A DNA stretch of 38,612 bases, taken from contig JACQTT010000083.1 in assembly GCA_016210665.1 (NCBI GenBank), positions 1 through 38,612 on the forward strand, in the 5' to 3' direction. The notes beneath the pieces were generated by a model. That model was given only the letters and a program-made list of their open reading frames with translations. It was not told the DNA's origin and did no database searches. A program made the position numbers and the translations under genes. This stretch comes from Chloroflexota bacterium. Lineage in GTDB: Bacteria; Chloroflexota; Dehalococcoidia; Lucifugimonadales; JACQTT01. Below, in pieces: positions 21,754 through 31,489 of this stretch. Position 1 is the stretch's first letter, and every line of letters starts with the position of its first letter.

Positions 21754-23598
21754 CTATTCTACCGTAACCGACTTAGCCAAATTCCTCGGCTGGTCAACGT
21801 CGCAGCCCCGTTTAACTGCTATGTGGTAAGCCAGCAGCTGCATGGGCACCGCCGACAAAATAGGGTTAACTAAAGACGAAGCCCCAGGAATGTATATAAC
21901 GTAATCAGCCTTGCTAGCAATCTCTTTATCGCCCTCTGTGGCAACGGCAATCACAAGGGCGCCTCGGGTTTTGGCCTCGTTGATGTTATTAAGCATCTTC
22001 CCATATAGATGATCCTTCAGAGCCAGGGCTACTACAGGCATATTGCCATCTATAAGAGCGATGGGGCCGTGCTTCATCTCTCCCGCAGGATACCCCTCTG
22101 CATGGATATAGCTTATCTCCTTGAGCTTCAAAGCGCCTTCCATAGCAATGGGGTAGTTGATCCCTCTGCCGAGGTAGAGGAAGTTAGAGTATTTGAAGAA
22201 TTGCTGGGCGATCATTTCATAGATAGACTGGTCAGCCAAAATAGTGCCCAGCATCCGGGGCAGATGGGCCAACTCCTGAATAATCTGGGAAAGGCGCTCC
22301 TGGCTTAGACTGCGGCGTTTTATCCCCAGGTAGGAGGCTAGAAGATAGAGGGCTATTAGAGAGTTGGTAAAGGTCTTGCTGGCCGCTACTCCCAGCTCTA
22401 AGCCCGACCGCATATAGATTACTCCCTCGGCCAGGCGAGTAGCCTGGCTACCCTCGATGTTACAAATGGTGATAAGGCGGCCTCCCTTCCTGGAAGCCGC
22501 CTCCATAGCAGCCAGAGTATCAGCAGTCTCCCCTGACTGCCCCACAGAGACTACAAGAGTACGATTATTTAGAATCGGATCGCGATAGCGAAACTCCGAG
22601 GAGTTGTCTGCCTCGGCAGGAATCTTAGCCAGAGACTCTATCCACAAGCGGCCAATCATCGCAGCATTGAAACTGGTTCCCATGCCTATCAGCACGACCT
22701 TAGATATATCCTTCAACTCTGCATCGGAAAGAGGAATACCTTCCAACTCCACGCTGTCTGTATCGAAGGATATCCTTCCTCTGAGAGCGTTCATAACCGC
22801 CTCGGGCTGCTCGGAGATCTCCTTTAACATAAAGTGCTTGTAATGGCCTTTAGCAGCCGAAAGGGCGTCATAGGGCACAGAATGAGGTTCCTTATTGATG
22901 GATGCTCCATCTAAACGATGGTATTGGGCGTTGCCGTGGTCTAAGACCACCATCTCGCCGTCGGCCAGATATGTCACTCTACGGGTATGGGGCAACAGCG
23001 CAGGCAGATCGCTGGCCACAAGCATCTCCCCATCCCCGTACCCCACAACGATACCTCCGGCATTGCCCAAACGGAAGGAAAAAATCTTTCTCGGCTCAAT
23101 GATAGACATGGCGACGACAGCATGAGCACCCTGGATCTCAAAGGCCGTCCTTCCCAGAGCCTCTTCCATGGAAAATTTCTTGGCTAAGTAGGACTCGATG
23201 AGGTGCGGTATCACCTCGGTATCTGTCTGCGAAGAAAAGAGGTGCCCCTCCTGAATAAGCCTCTCTTTGAGGGGCATGTAGTTTTCTACGATACCATTGT
23301 GCACTACCACCACCTCTCCGCGGCAATCGGTATGAGGGTGAGCGTTGGATGCGGTAGGACTGCCGTGAGTAGCCCATCGGGTATGGCCTATGCCAACCGT
23401 CCCATCGGGTAAGATCCCCTCTAAGGAGGCAACCAGACCGTCTAGCTTCCCTGGGGCCCTTTTAATCGAAAATTGCCCTTGGGAGTCGAGGACTGCAATG
23501 CCGGCGCTATCATACCCTCTATACTCCAGCCTCTTCAGCCCTTCCAGGAGAATTGAAGCCACTGGCCTCTTCCCTGTGTATCCAATTATTCCGCACAC
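21754..23598 (-). CDS. glmS: Glutamine-fructose-6-phosphate aminotransferase (isomerizing)
   Basis: MCGIIGYTGKRPVASILLEGLKRLEYRGYDSAGIAV, GIGHTRWATHG, SVGQSGETADTLAAM, NLAKSVTVE C-terminus. Confidence 0.98.
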   Translation of the reverse strand: MCGIIGYTGKRPVASILLEGLKRLEYRGYDSAGIAVLDSQGQFSIKRAPGKLDGLVASLEGILPDGTVGIGHTRWATHGSPTASNAHPHTDCRGEVVVVHNGIVENYMPLKERLIQEGHLFSSQTDTEVIPHLIESYLAKKFSMEEALGRTAFEIQGAHAVVAMSIIEPRKIFSFRLGNAGGIVVGYGDGEMLVASDLPALLPHTRRVTYLADGEMVVLDHGNAQYHRLDGASINKEPHSVPYDALSAAKGHYKHFMLKEISEQPEAVMNALRGRISFDTDSVELEGIPLSDAELKDISKVVLIGMGTSFNAAMIGRLWIESLAKIPAEADNSSEFRYRDPILNNRTLVVSVGQSGETADTLAAMEAASRKGGRLITICNIEGSQATRLAEGVIYMRSGLELGVAASKTFTNSLIALYLLASYLGIKRRSLSQERLSQIIQELAHLPRMLGTILADQSIYEMIAQQFFKYSNFLYLGRGINYPIAMEGALKLKEISYIHAEGYPAGEMKHGPIALIDGNMPVVALALKDHLYGKMLNNINEAKTRGALVIAVATEGDKEIASKADYVIYIPGASSLVNPILSAVPMQLLAYHIAVKRGCDVDQPRNLAKSVTVE

Positions 23599-23599
23599 T

Positions 23600-24244
23600 C
23601 TAAGTCTCCTTGTGAAGCGAATATACCCCCCGATAACTCTCGGGCAAAAGGGCTGCGACTCGCTGCATCACCATCTTTGTCAGAGCCTCTAATTGAGACC
23701 GCTCCAACCTCCCCTCTATGGCAGGGAGTGAGAAAGGCTCTCCAATTCTAACAGTAATTTTACCCGTAGGAAATGCTACCCGCCACAAGGGGCCCATACG
23801 TTCTGTACCGGTGATGCCCACGGGCAGCAGGGTAGCCTGAGACCGGATAGCGAGAAGAGCTATTCCAGGAATGGCCTCCCTCATACGGCCTGGGCTCCTG
23901 GTTCCTTCTGGGAAGAAGGCTATAGCTTCATTTCGAGAAAGCATCCTTAGAGCCCAGCGAAAAGCCTGGATATCCGTGCCATCTCTCTTAAGAGGGAAGG
24001 CTCCGTAGTTACTCAAAAAGGCTGAAATCACAGGATTTACAAAAATTCCCTCCTTGGCTAAGAAGAATAACCTGCGGGGTATGCTGGCCCCCAGAAGAGG
24101 AGGGTCTATGTTACTCTGGTGATTAGCGACCACAATAAGGGGCCCTCGTGGAGGAACGCTCTCTCTACCTTCGACCGTCCAATGTGCGAAGGCCTGGAGT
24201 ACGGCTCGGACCATAGAGTTGCTAAGAGTATAGAAAAACTCCAT
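23600..24244 (-). CDS. plsC: 1-acyl-sn-glycerol-3-phosphate acyltransferase
   Basis: VVANHQSNIDPPLLG (HX4D) and FFPEGTRSPGRMREAIPGIALLA motifs. Confidence 0.9.
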   Translation of the reverse strand: MEFFYTLSNSMVRAVLQAFAHWTVEGRESVPPRGPLIVVANHQSNIDPPLLGASIPRRLFFLAKEGIFVNPVISAFLSNYGAFPLKRDGTDIQAFRWALRMLSRNEAIAFFPEGTRSPGRMREAIPGIALLAIRSQATLLPVGITGTERMGPLWRVAFPTGKITVRIGEPFSLPAIEGRLERSQLEALTKMVMQRVAALLPESYRGVYSLHKET

Positions 24245-24930
24245 TAACGACCCTCGATGAAAGCCATTATTCGATCCACTACCTCCTCTATCGTAAACCC
24301 CTCGGTGTCCAGAACATGGGCATCTGTAGCGGGTTTCAGAGGAGAATAGCGCCTCTCTGTGTCCATCCTATCTCTTCTGTTCAGCTCCTCCAGTACCGCA
24401 GCATAAGATACGGGGTGTCCCAGATTTTCTAGCTCTAGATAGCGTCGCCTGGCTCGCTCCTCTGGGGAGGCCATCAGAAATATCTTGAACTGGGCCTTGG
24501 GAAACACTACCGTGCCGATGTCCCTGCCGGCCATAACCATCTTTTCCCGCCGTGCCAGCCTTCGTTGTTCCTTAATCAATGCCCTTCGCACCCCAAGCAC
24601 CTTGGAGACGGGCGATACCCACTTTTCAACCTGGGTGTCTCTTAGCCTGCCGGTTACGTCCTCACCATTGACCAAGAGCCTCTCACCGTCACCGGGAACC
24701 GATATTATCTCCATTTTCAACTCTCTCACTAGCCTGGAAAGCTCCTCTTCGCTGGTCAAATCCACACCCTTTTTCAGCGCCATCCAGGTAGTAGCCCTGT
24801 ACATAGAGCCGGTATCCAGGAACTTATGCCTCAGCCTTTGAGCCAATATCCTGCCCACAGCGGTCTTCCCCGAAGCCGCTGGGCCGTCTATCGCTATGAC
24901 CCCAGTTAAACGCAAGAATAGTTCCTGCAC
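24244..24930 (-). CDS. cmk: Cytidylate kinase
   Basis: IAIDGPAASGKTAVGRILAQRL, FLDTGSMYRATTWMAL, MAGRDIGTVVFPKAQFKIFLMASPEERARRRY. Confidence 0.95.
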   Translation of the reverse strand: MQELFLRLTGVIAIDGPAASGKTAVGRILAQRLRHKFLDTGSMYRATTWMALKKGVDLTSEEELSRLVRELKMEIISVPGDGERLLVNGEDVTGRLRDTQVEKWVSPVSKVLGVRRALIKEQRRLARREKMVMAGRDIGTVVFPKAQFKIFLMASPEERARRRYLELENLGHPVSYAAVLEELNRRDRMDTERRYSPLKPATDAHVLDTEGFTIEEVVDRIMAFIEGR

Positions 24931-25040
24931 ATTATCCAGTAATCTCAGGGGAGGCGTGAAAATTATATAGCTTCCGCAAGCTGCTAGGCAAGGAACAAGG
25001 GAGGATTTGGCGGTGACGGATCTTAAGAGGGTCTTCCCTT

Positions 25041-25232
25041 TTACTTGGAGCTAGGCAGGCGAGGTTTCACTCTGCGCTCCAGTGTCGGGCGTGGTAGAAG
25101 AACCCTACGACCGCAGCCCTGGCACTTTATGCCGATGTCGGCTCCAAGGCGGACGACCTCCCACTCCAGGCTTCCGCAGGGATGTGCCTTCCTGAGACTA
25201 AGCACATCCCCTAGCCTTATGTTCATCACCAT
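25041..25232 (-). CDS. DUF951 family protein
   Basis: 63 aa, [52 protein letters not shown]; typical DUF951. Confidence 0.85.
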   Translation of the reverse strand: MVMNIRLGDVLSLRKAHPCGSLEWEVVRLGADIGIKCQGCGRRVLLPRPTLERRVKPRLPSSK

Positions 25233-26062
25233 CCCCTGCCCTCCGCCTCAAGAACGCCGTTTATCCGCTTACACAATTCTTGGGCTACTCGCCTGGCCCC
25301 CTGGGCAAAGTTATGCTTTTCTCGTGAGGCATAGAGAACCTGGCGGGAGGCGTTAAAGAGGGCGTGGTGGCCGTCTTTCTCTATCCCGAAGGCCACTGCC
25401 TTCTCTAGCTCACCTCCCTGAGCTCCCAACCCAGGGATCAGAATGGGCATACCGGGACACGCGGAGCGCACCCACTTCAGCTCTTCCAGATAGGTGGCTC
25501 CTACCACCAGCCCTACGTTTCTACGGCTATTCCACTGGGCAGCCTGGAGAGCTACCCTTTGGAACAGGAGCATAGACGTGCCTGGTGTGGAAAGGGCCAG
25601 GTCCTGGAACTCTTTAGCCCCCGGGTTGGAGCTGCGACACCAGATAAAGATACCTCTATCCTCATAATCCAGGAAGGGTTCTAAGGACTCGCCGCCAGCA
25701 TAGGGGTTGACAGTGGCTGCATCGAAGCCCCAAAACTCAAAGAGGGCCTTGGCATATCCTTTGTTGGTGGAGGCGATATCCCCCCGCTTGCCGTCTCCTA
25801 AGATGATGACCCCAGGAGCTGTGACGCGGATATGCTCAATAGTGCTATAAAGGGCATGGAGTCCTTCAAAACCGAGGGCTTCGTAAAAAGCCAGGTTGGG
25901 CTTATAGGCGCTTACCAGGTCCCGTGTAGCATCCACAATGGCCCGATTGAACTGCAAAACGTCGGAAACGGGCATAAGGGAAGGATCAGGGTCCAGGCCT
26001 ACACAAAGAAGGCTCTTGCTTGTATGGCAGGCTGACTTTAGCTTCTCTAAGAAGGATGGCAA
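25226..26062 (-). CDS. pyrF: Orotidine 5'-phosphate decarboxylase
   Basis: [84 protein letters not shown]. Confidence 0.95.
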   Translation of the reverse strand: MPSFLEKLKSACHTSKSLLCVGLDPDPSLMPVSDVLQFNRAIVDATRDLVSAYKPNLAFYEALGFEGLHALYSTIEHIRVTAPGVIILGDGKRGDIASTNKGYAKALFEFWGFDAATVNPYAGGESLEPFLDYEDRGIFIWCRSSNPGAKEFQDLALSTPGTSMLLFQRVALQAAQWNSRRNVGLVVGATYLEELKWVRSACPGMPILIPGLGAQGGELEKAVAFGIEKDGHHALFNASRQVLYASREKHNFAQGARRVAQELCKRINGVLEAEGRGW

Positions 26063-26168
26063 CAGATATCTCCCTACCCTTTATCGTTAGTTTACCCAGC
26101 CATCGCACTCCTGGCAAGTTGCCAAGGAAGAATTTGAATGTTAACGTAACTCATCAAGAGGAGGGATT

Positions 26169-26867
26169 TTGCGACTAAGCTCGTCTTTGACCAGGGCGAC
26201 CTTCATAAAGCGATTGAACCGTTTCGCAGCCTTGATGCGTGTTGAGGCACGAGAGTTGATGGCCCACGTGCCCAACTCGGGACGAATGAGAGAGCTATTG
26301 ATACCCAGTGCAACCATGTTTCTGACCCCCGTCAAACGCCCCAATAGAAAGACAGCCTATGACCTATCCCTGGTGGACCTGGGACATGTCCTGGTGTCCG
26401 CCGATGCGCGATTGCCTAATGGCCTGGTCCAGGAGGCCCTGGAGAGGGGCAAACTGGCCGAGTTTCAAGACTACACATCCATCCGCCGAGAGGTGTCTTA
26501 TGGGGAGAGTCGCCTCGACCTGCTTTTGGATGGGAGCAGGGGCACGTGCTATATAGAGGTGAAATCGGTGACACTGGTGGAGGGAGGTATTGGCCTCTTC
26601 CCCGATGCTCCCACCGCCAGGGGCCAGCGACACATGGACGCCCTCTCCCAGGCTGTGGCGAGGGGACATAGAGGAGCGGTAATCTTCGTCATTCAACGCC
26701 GGGATGCCCGCGGCATGATGCCTAACACCGCTGCGGACCCCGCCTTCTGCCAGAGGCTCCAGAGAGCCATCCAACAGGGGGTAGAGGCATACGCTTACAG
26801 ATGTCATGTCAGTCTGGAGGAGATATTCATTACAGAGAGGGTGCCTGTTGTCCTGGAGAAGAGATGA
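26169..26867 (+). CDS. sfsA: SfsA family DNA-binding/nuclease protein (TTG start)
   Basis: ATFIKRLNRFAALMRVEARELMAHVPNSGRMRELLIPSATMFL, RREVSYGESRLDLLL, CYIEVKSVTLVEGGIGLFPDAPTARGQRHMDAL. Confidence 0.93.
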   Translation: MRLSSSLTRATFIKRLNRFAALMRVEARELMAHVPNSGRMRELLIPSATMFLTPVKRPNRKTAYDLSLVDLGHVLVSADARLPNGLVQEALERGKLAEFQDYTSIRREVSYGESRLDLLLDGSRGTCYIEVKSVTLVEGGIGLFPDAPTARGQRHMDALSQAVARGHRGAVIFVIQRRDARGMMPNTAADPAFCQRLQRAIQQGVEAYAYRCHVSLEEIFITERVPVVLEKR

Positions 26868-26885
26868 TATGAGGTTCATCAGGCG

Positions 26886-27578
26886 ATGGTGAGTGTTACA
26901 TCGGGTATCTTGAGAGAGCAGCTCCTGATGGTATATCGGCGTATGCTGGAAAGATACGGGCCCCAGCACTGGTGGCCTGGGGAGAGCGCCTTTGAAATTA
27001 CTATCGGCGCTGTTCTTACCCAGGCGGCCTCCTGGGGAAACGTGGAGAAGGCCCTCTGTAACCTGAAGCAGGCGGGCGTATTTTCTCCGAAGGCATTACG
27101 AGAAATCCCAGATGAGGATCTGGCGCGTCTCATATATCCCTGTGGCTATTTCAACGCCAAGGCGAGAAAGCTCAAGTCCCTGGCCCATTACCTGGGAGAG
27201 CGATTCGATGACGACCTGGATGCCCTTACAGTTCTCGACACTGCCACTCTGAGAGGAGAGCTACTGGCGGTATATGGCATCGGAGAGGAGACTGCCGACG
27301 CTATTATGCTGTACGTCGCCCAGAAGCCCTCCTTTGTTATTGATACCTACACGCGGCGAATCGTGCAGCGCTTGGGCCTGGCCCCTCTAAAGGACACCTA
27401 CAGCCGTCACCAGGCCCTTTTTATGGACAATCTGCCCCAAGAGACCTCCCTTTTCAACGAATATCACGCCCTGCTGGATCGGCACGGGAAAGAGACCTGC
27501 CGCAAGAAGCCTCTATGCGAGGGGTGCTGTCTTCTGAATCTCTGCCCCACCGGAGGGGCCAAAGTCTCCTCACGCTGA
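26886..27578 (+). CDS. Endonuclease III-like HhH-GPD DNA glycosylase with [4Fe-4S] motif (catalytic Lys position not conserved)
   Basis: EITIGAVLTQAASWGNVEKAL, HhH VYGIGEETADAIMLYVAQKPSFVIDTYTRRIVQRLGL, C-terminal CRKKPLCEGCCLLNLCP. Confidence 0.88.
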   Translation: MVSVTSGILREQLLMVYRRMLERYGPQHWWPGESAFEITIGAVLTQAASWGNVEKALCNLKQAGVFSPKALREIPDEDLARLIYPCGYFNAKARKLKSLAHYLGERFDDDLDALTVLDTATLRGELLAVYGIGEETADAIMLYVAQKPSFVIDTYTRRIVQRLGLAPLKDTYSRHQALFMDNLPQETSLFNEYHALLDRHGKETCRKKPLCEGCCLLNLCPTGGAKVSSR

Positions 27579-27698
27579 CGCTAAGACCAGCATAAAGCCC
27601 TTGGGAGCACTTTTGTATGCCTGATTTGACGGGCCAGGGTGGTCATCGCAGCGATTGACCGCAGAACAAAATGATACGCTACCTGAAATATGGCTATA

Positions 27699-27727
27699 TT
27701 GACTTTTGAGATGGGCATGTTTATCCT
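27699..27727 (+). promoter_or_regulatory. Candidate sigma-70 promoter for the thi operon
   Basis: TTGACT (27699-27704), 17-nt spacer, TATCCT (27722-27727), placing transcription start just ahead of the TPP aptamer. Confidence 0.55.
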
Positions 27728-27744
27728 AGAGGCATAAAGAAAAA

Positions 27745-27846
<102 letters not shown>

Positions 27847-27851
27847 TGCTG

Positions 27852-27888
27852 ATACAGCCGCTGGCTCATCCAGCGGCTGTATATTTTG
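27852..27888 (+). terminator. Riboswitch expression-platform intrinsic terminator
   Basis: Perfect 13-bp hairpin ATACAGCCGCTGG-CTCAT-CCAGCGGCTGTAT followed by ATTTTG. Confidence 0.75.
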
Positions 27889-27932
27889 TAGAGAGATCCT
27901 TTGACAGCGCGTCTGCCGATAAGGAGAAGGCT

Positions 27933-28724
27933 ATGAACGATCCCTTAGTTATTGCCGGCAAGGAGTTCAGGTCCAGGCTCATTTTAGGCACTGGTAAGTA
28001 TCGCTCTATGGAGGAGATGGTCGAGGCTATTGAGGCCTCGGGGGCCGAGATAATTACCGTGGCTATCCGTCGCCTCGACCTCGATGACCCCTCCAAAAAG
28101 ACCCTTCTGGATTACATAGACTGGGACAGATATACCATGCTTCCAAACACAGCCGGCTGCCGTACAGTAGAGGAGTCCCTATTCACATCTCGCTTGGCCA
28201 GAGAGGTCACAGGCTCCAACTGGTTGAAACTTGAGGTAATCCCCGATCCCAACTACCTTCTTCCAGACCCCATAGGCACCTTTGAAGCCGCCCGCCGCCT
28301 TTTAGACGAGGGATTTGTAGTTCTTCCCTATATTCACGCCGACCCCATTTTGGCCAGGAAGCTGGAAGAGATCGGGTGCGCCACTGTCATGCCCCTGGGC
28401 TCGCCCATAGGCTCTGGTCAGGGGATCCTTACGGCCGACGAGATCAGGATAATCATATCCGAGGCCCATGTACCCGTAGTGGTGGACGCAGGATTAGGAG
28501 TGCCCTCAGAGGCGGCCATGGCTTTAGAGATGGGCGCCGATGCCGTACTGGTGAACACCGCCATAGCCCAGGCCAAAGATCCTGCCTTGATGGCCCAGGC
28601 CTTCCGCCAGGGGGTCGAGGCAGGGCGCAAAGCATACAACGCTGGACGCATACCTAGAAGGCAGCACGCCAGCGCCAGCAGCCCCCTTGAAGGCATAGCC
28701 CGCTCAACGGGGACCACAGGCTAG
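27933..28724 (+). CDS. thiG: Thiazole synthase; start moved to the ATG at 27933
   Basis: [95 protein letters not shown] aaggagaagg just upstream. Confidence 0.96.
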   Translation: MNDPLVIAGKEFRSRLILGTGKYRSMEEMVEAIEASGAEIITVAIRRLDLDDPSKKTLLDYIDWDRYTMLPNTAGCRTVEESLFTSRLAREVTGSNWLKLEVIPDPNYLLPDPIGTFEAARRLLDEGFVVLPYIHADPILARKLEEIGCATVMPLGSPIGSGQGILTADEIRIIISEAHVPVVVDAGLGVPSEAAMALEMGADAVLVNTAIAQAKDPALMAQAFRQGVEAGRKAYNAGRIPRRQHASASSPLEGIARSTGTTG

Positions 28725-28731
28725 TCAAATT

Positions 28732-29382
28732 ATGGCCGCCTTTCCTGTTCCCTGCCTTTGCATGGTCACCGACCGCCATCATTACAGAGGTATATCCTTG
28801 GAAGAGGTGGTTTCCCTGGCTGTAGAAGGGGAGGTAAACCTGGTGCAGCTTCGAGAGAAAGACATGGCATCGGGGCGCTTGCTAAGGCTGGCGCACAGTC
28901 TAAAAAAGATTACGCAAGGCAAGGCTCTCCTCTTCGTAAATGACCGGGTGGATGTGGCCCTGGCCTGCGGTGCCGATGGAGTACAACTCGGTGAAGAGGC
29001 ATTACCCGTGTCGGCAGTCAGGCATCTGGCCGGAGAGGGATTGATCATTGGAAGGTCTGTCCACAGCGTTGAAGGGGCCGTTAAGGCCCAGGCAGAAGGT
29101 GCTGATTTTCTAATAGTGGGCACCGTATTCCTTTCTCCCTCCCATCCCATAGGGCGAGCCGCGGGCGTCGAGCTCCTCGCCTCGGTAGCCCAGCGGGTCA
29201 GCATACCCTTCCTGGCTATTGGAGGGATAAAGGAGGATAATATCCATCAGGTGATAGAGGCTGGAGCCTCTGGTGCCGCCATAATCAGCGCTATTTCAAC
29301 CAGCGATGACCCCCGGGCTACGACAAAGGCCCTGGTCCATGAGATGATACGGTCATGGTCAGGCATTAAGATAGCAGGATAG
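28732..29382 (+). CDS. thiE: Thiamine-phosphate synthase
   Basis: LVQLREKDMASGRLL, LFVNDRVDVALACGADGVQLGEEALPV, GTVFLSPSHP, IPFLAIGGIKEDNIHQVIEAGASGAAIISAI. Confidence 0.95.
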   Translation: MAAFPVPCLCMVTDRHHYRGISLEEVVSLAVEGEVNLVQLREKDMASGRLLRLAHSLKKITQGKALLFVNDRVDVALACGADGVQLGEEALPVSAVRHLAGEGLIIGRSVHSVEGAVKAQAEGADFLIVGTVFLSPSHPIGRAAGVELLASVAQRVSIPFLAIGGIKEDNIHQVIEAGASGAAIISAISTSDDPRATTKALVHEMIRSWSGIKIAG

Positions 29383-29388
29383 CAAGGT

Positions 29389-29592
29389 ATGATCGCTCTG
29401 ACGGTCAACGGCAAGAGACGAGAGCTGGAAGCGCCCATGAGCCTTATCAGCTACCTGCAGTCCCTGGGAGTAAGCCTAAAGTTTATCGCTGTGGCCTATA
29501 ACGGCACAGTGCTGCGGCGAGAGGAGTTCTCTAGCGTCATCCTAGGGGATGGTGACGTGCTAGAGATAGTACGCCCCGTAGGAGGCGGCTAA
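29389..29592 (+). CDS. thiS: Thiamine biosynthesis sulfur carrier protein
   Basis: 67 aa, beta-grasp pattern, GDGDVLEIVRPVGGG with the diagnostic C-terminal GG. Confidence 0.95.
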   Translation: MIALTVNGKRRELEAPMSLISYLQSLGVSLKFIAVAYNGTVLRREEFSSVILGDGDVLEIVRPVGGG

Positions 29593-29652
29593 GGTGACGC
29601 TAATCCAAGAGCCAAAGGATATCTTCTCCTCAGACAAAAGAAAGAAGGAAGA

Positions 29653-30282
29653 ATGCCAAACCCTTTTATAGAAATGTTTGCGGATGACAAGTTGGCTGAT
29701 AAAGTCAAAACTCGTTTGCCATACCTGTTTCAACTAGCAGAATTGGAGAGTTCAAGAGCAGGTAAAATCGGAATGGAGGTAGGCTCAGTTCGCGAGAGGA
29801 TAGTAATTGCTCTACTTATTTACAGATTTGGTGAACCAAATGTACAAACTGAAATTCCTATCACTGAGCCTGAAGTTGACGCAAGATTATACGGACAACC
29901 AATTTCAATAAAGACGATTACTAGCAAGAGTTTTGGTGGGGTAAAAATTATTTGGACCGTAGATGCACAGAAGGCCCTACAATTCCAAGAAAATTATTAT
30001 CCTCATTCTGATATGTTGCTTGTTCAAGTCAATTGGAATGGCATGGGAGGGTTTTATTACATCCCCATGCAGACTCAGCAGAGGCTGTTTAATAGAATAG
30101 GCAGACTAAATTATATTAAGCTTCCCAAACCAGGAACAAATCCCAGAGGTGTTGAAATTACTGGACAGGCGTTATCGAGTTTAGTAAAAGATACCGATTC
30201 TAAGAGTATTGTAATAAACTGGAACAGAACTAAAATAGATTTTGACCCACTTAAGAGATGGGTTGAGCTCTGGCGGGAGTAA
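29653..30282 (+). CDS. Putative type II restriction endonuclease (PD-(D/E)XK-like; ThaI-type relationship possible but unverified)
   Basis: MEVGSVRERIVIALLIYRFGEPNVQTEIPITEPEVDARLYGQPISIKTITSK gives a D-x(n)-S-I-K nuclease-like core. Stop is 3 nt before a DNA methyltransferase start; AT-richer than neighbours. Confidence 0.65.
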   Translation: MPNPFIEMFADDKLADKVKTRLPYLFQLAELESSRAGKIGMEVGSVRERIVIALLIYRFGEPNVQTEIPITEPEVDARLYGQPISIKTITSKSFGGVKIIWTVDAQKALQFQENYYPHSDMLLVQVNWNGMGGFYYIPMQTQQRLFNRIGRLNYIKLPKPGTNPRGVEITGQALSSLVKDTDSKSIVINWNRTKIDFDPLKRWVELWRE

Positions 30283-30285
30283 TAA

Positions 30286-31197
30286 ATGGCTTGGTCACAA
30301 CGACGACAGGGCACTAAAACCAGTGCCTTCGGCTCTCCTGGAAGAATCAACCACGACTCCACATCCTTCTACGCTAGCAGGTTATACGATGGATTGCCTA
30401 AGGAGAAGATAGTTAAGTACTTGGAAAACGCCATCCCTCCACAATCCTTAGATAGAATTTTCTGCAAAACGAGTGAGAGGATGGAGGAACTGCCGGATGA
30501 TAGTGTTCATCTGATGGTTACCTCACCGCCTTACAACGTAGGAAAAGTATATGACGAGAATCTCACTCTGGAAGGGTACAGGTCGTTTTTGAAGAGGGTA
30601 TGGCAAGAAGTTGAAAGGGTTCTTGTGCCCGGCGGAAGAGCGTGCATCAATATCGCAAATCTCGGCAGGAAGCCATATATTCCCCTGCACGCATTCATAG
30701 TCGAAGACATGCTCAATCTGGGGTTTCTTATGAGGGGTGAAATCATCTGGAATAAGGCATCCAGCGGCAGCCCTTCCACCGCCTGGGGTAGCTGGCTTTC
30801 CGCCAGAAATCCAACTCTGAGGGACGTTCACGAATACATCCTGGTCTTTTCCAAGGGGATGTTTACAAGAGGTACAATAGAGCGAAAAAACACCATGTCT
30901 AAAGAAGAGTTCCTGGAATTCACCAAAAGCGTATGGACCTTCTCGGCAGAGTCTGCAACCAAGATTGGGCATCCCGCACCTTTTCCTGTAGAGCTACCTT
31001 ACAGGTTGATTCAACTCTATACCTTTGAGGGCGAGGTGGTTCTGGATCCCTTCATAGGGAGTGGACAGATGGCATTGGCAGCAATGAAAACCAAACGCCA
31101 CTATGTGGGATATGATATAAGTCCTGAGTACGTGAGCTTGGCAGAAAAACGAATTCATAACTTTGTTTCAGCACCCCACAGCAACCCGTTGTTTTAG
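30286..31197 (+). CDS. Site-specific DNA methyltransferase, beta class (SPPY motif, probably N4-cytosine)
   Basis: Motif IV VTSPPYNVGKVY precedes motif I VVLDPFIGSGQMALAAMKTKRHYVGYDIS. Confidence 0.88.
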   Translation: MAWSQRRQGTKTSAFGSPGRINHDSTSFYASRLYDGLPKEKIVKYLENAIPPQSLDRIFCKTSERMEELPDDSVHLMVTSPPYNVGKVYDENLTLEGYRSFLKRVWQEVERVLVPGGRACINIANLGRKPYIPLHAFIVEDMLNLGFLMRGEIIWNKASSGSPSTAWGSWLSARNPTLRDVHEYILVFSKGMFTRGTIERKNTMSKEEFLEFTKSVWTFSAESATKIGHPAPFPVELPYRLIQLYTFEGEVVLDPFIGSGQMALAAMKTKRHYVGYDISPEYVSLAEKRIHNFVSAPHSNPLF

Positions 31198-31297
31198 TCT
31201 TCTGCAGAAACCTCTTGTAATCTCTCTACAAGCCTTTGGGGCTTAGCTGGATAGGGCTCGTTGGTTGTAGTATGGAAATCGGCTCACTACCAAGTAA

Positions 31298-31306
31298 TGC
31301 TATAAT
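31298..31306 (+). promoter_or_regulatory. Candidate extended -10 promoter element
   Basis: TGCTATAAT, about 150-180 nt upstream of the thioredoxin-like lipoprotein gene; no clear -35. Confidence 0.35.
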
Positions 31307-31489
31307 AGCTTAAATTATGCTAAGTAACTTCTCTTCCACTAATTCGCTGATCTGCACAGAAGCATTGCCCGTAACTTATTGTAGAAGACTGGCGTAAAGA
31401 GCTTGCAGGCCCCCATTGAGTACCACCTTATCTCGTAGTGTGAGAAGTAGAGTCGTTACGTGAGGATTCCGTGGACTGAAAGGCTGTTT

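Noticed and set aside
26364-26969. 201-aa ORF antisense to sfsA
   Set aside because: Entirely antisense to SfsA and the start of the glycosylase; composition reflects the opposite strand.
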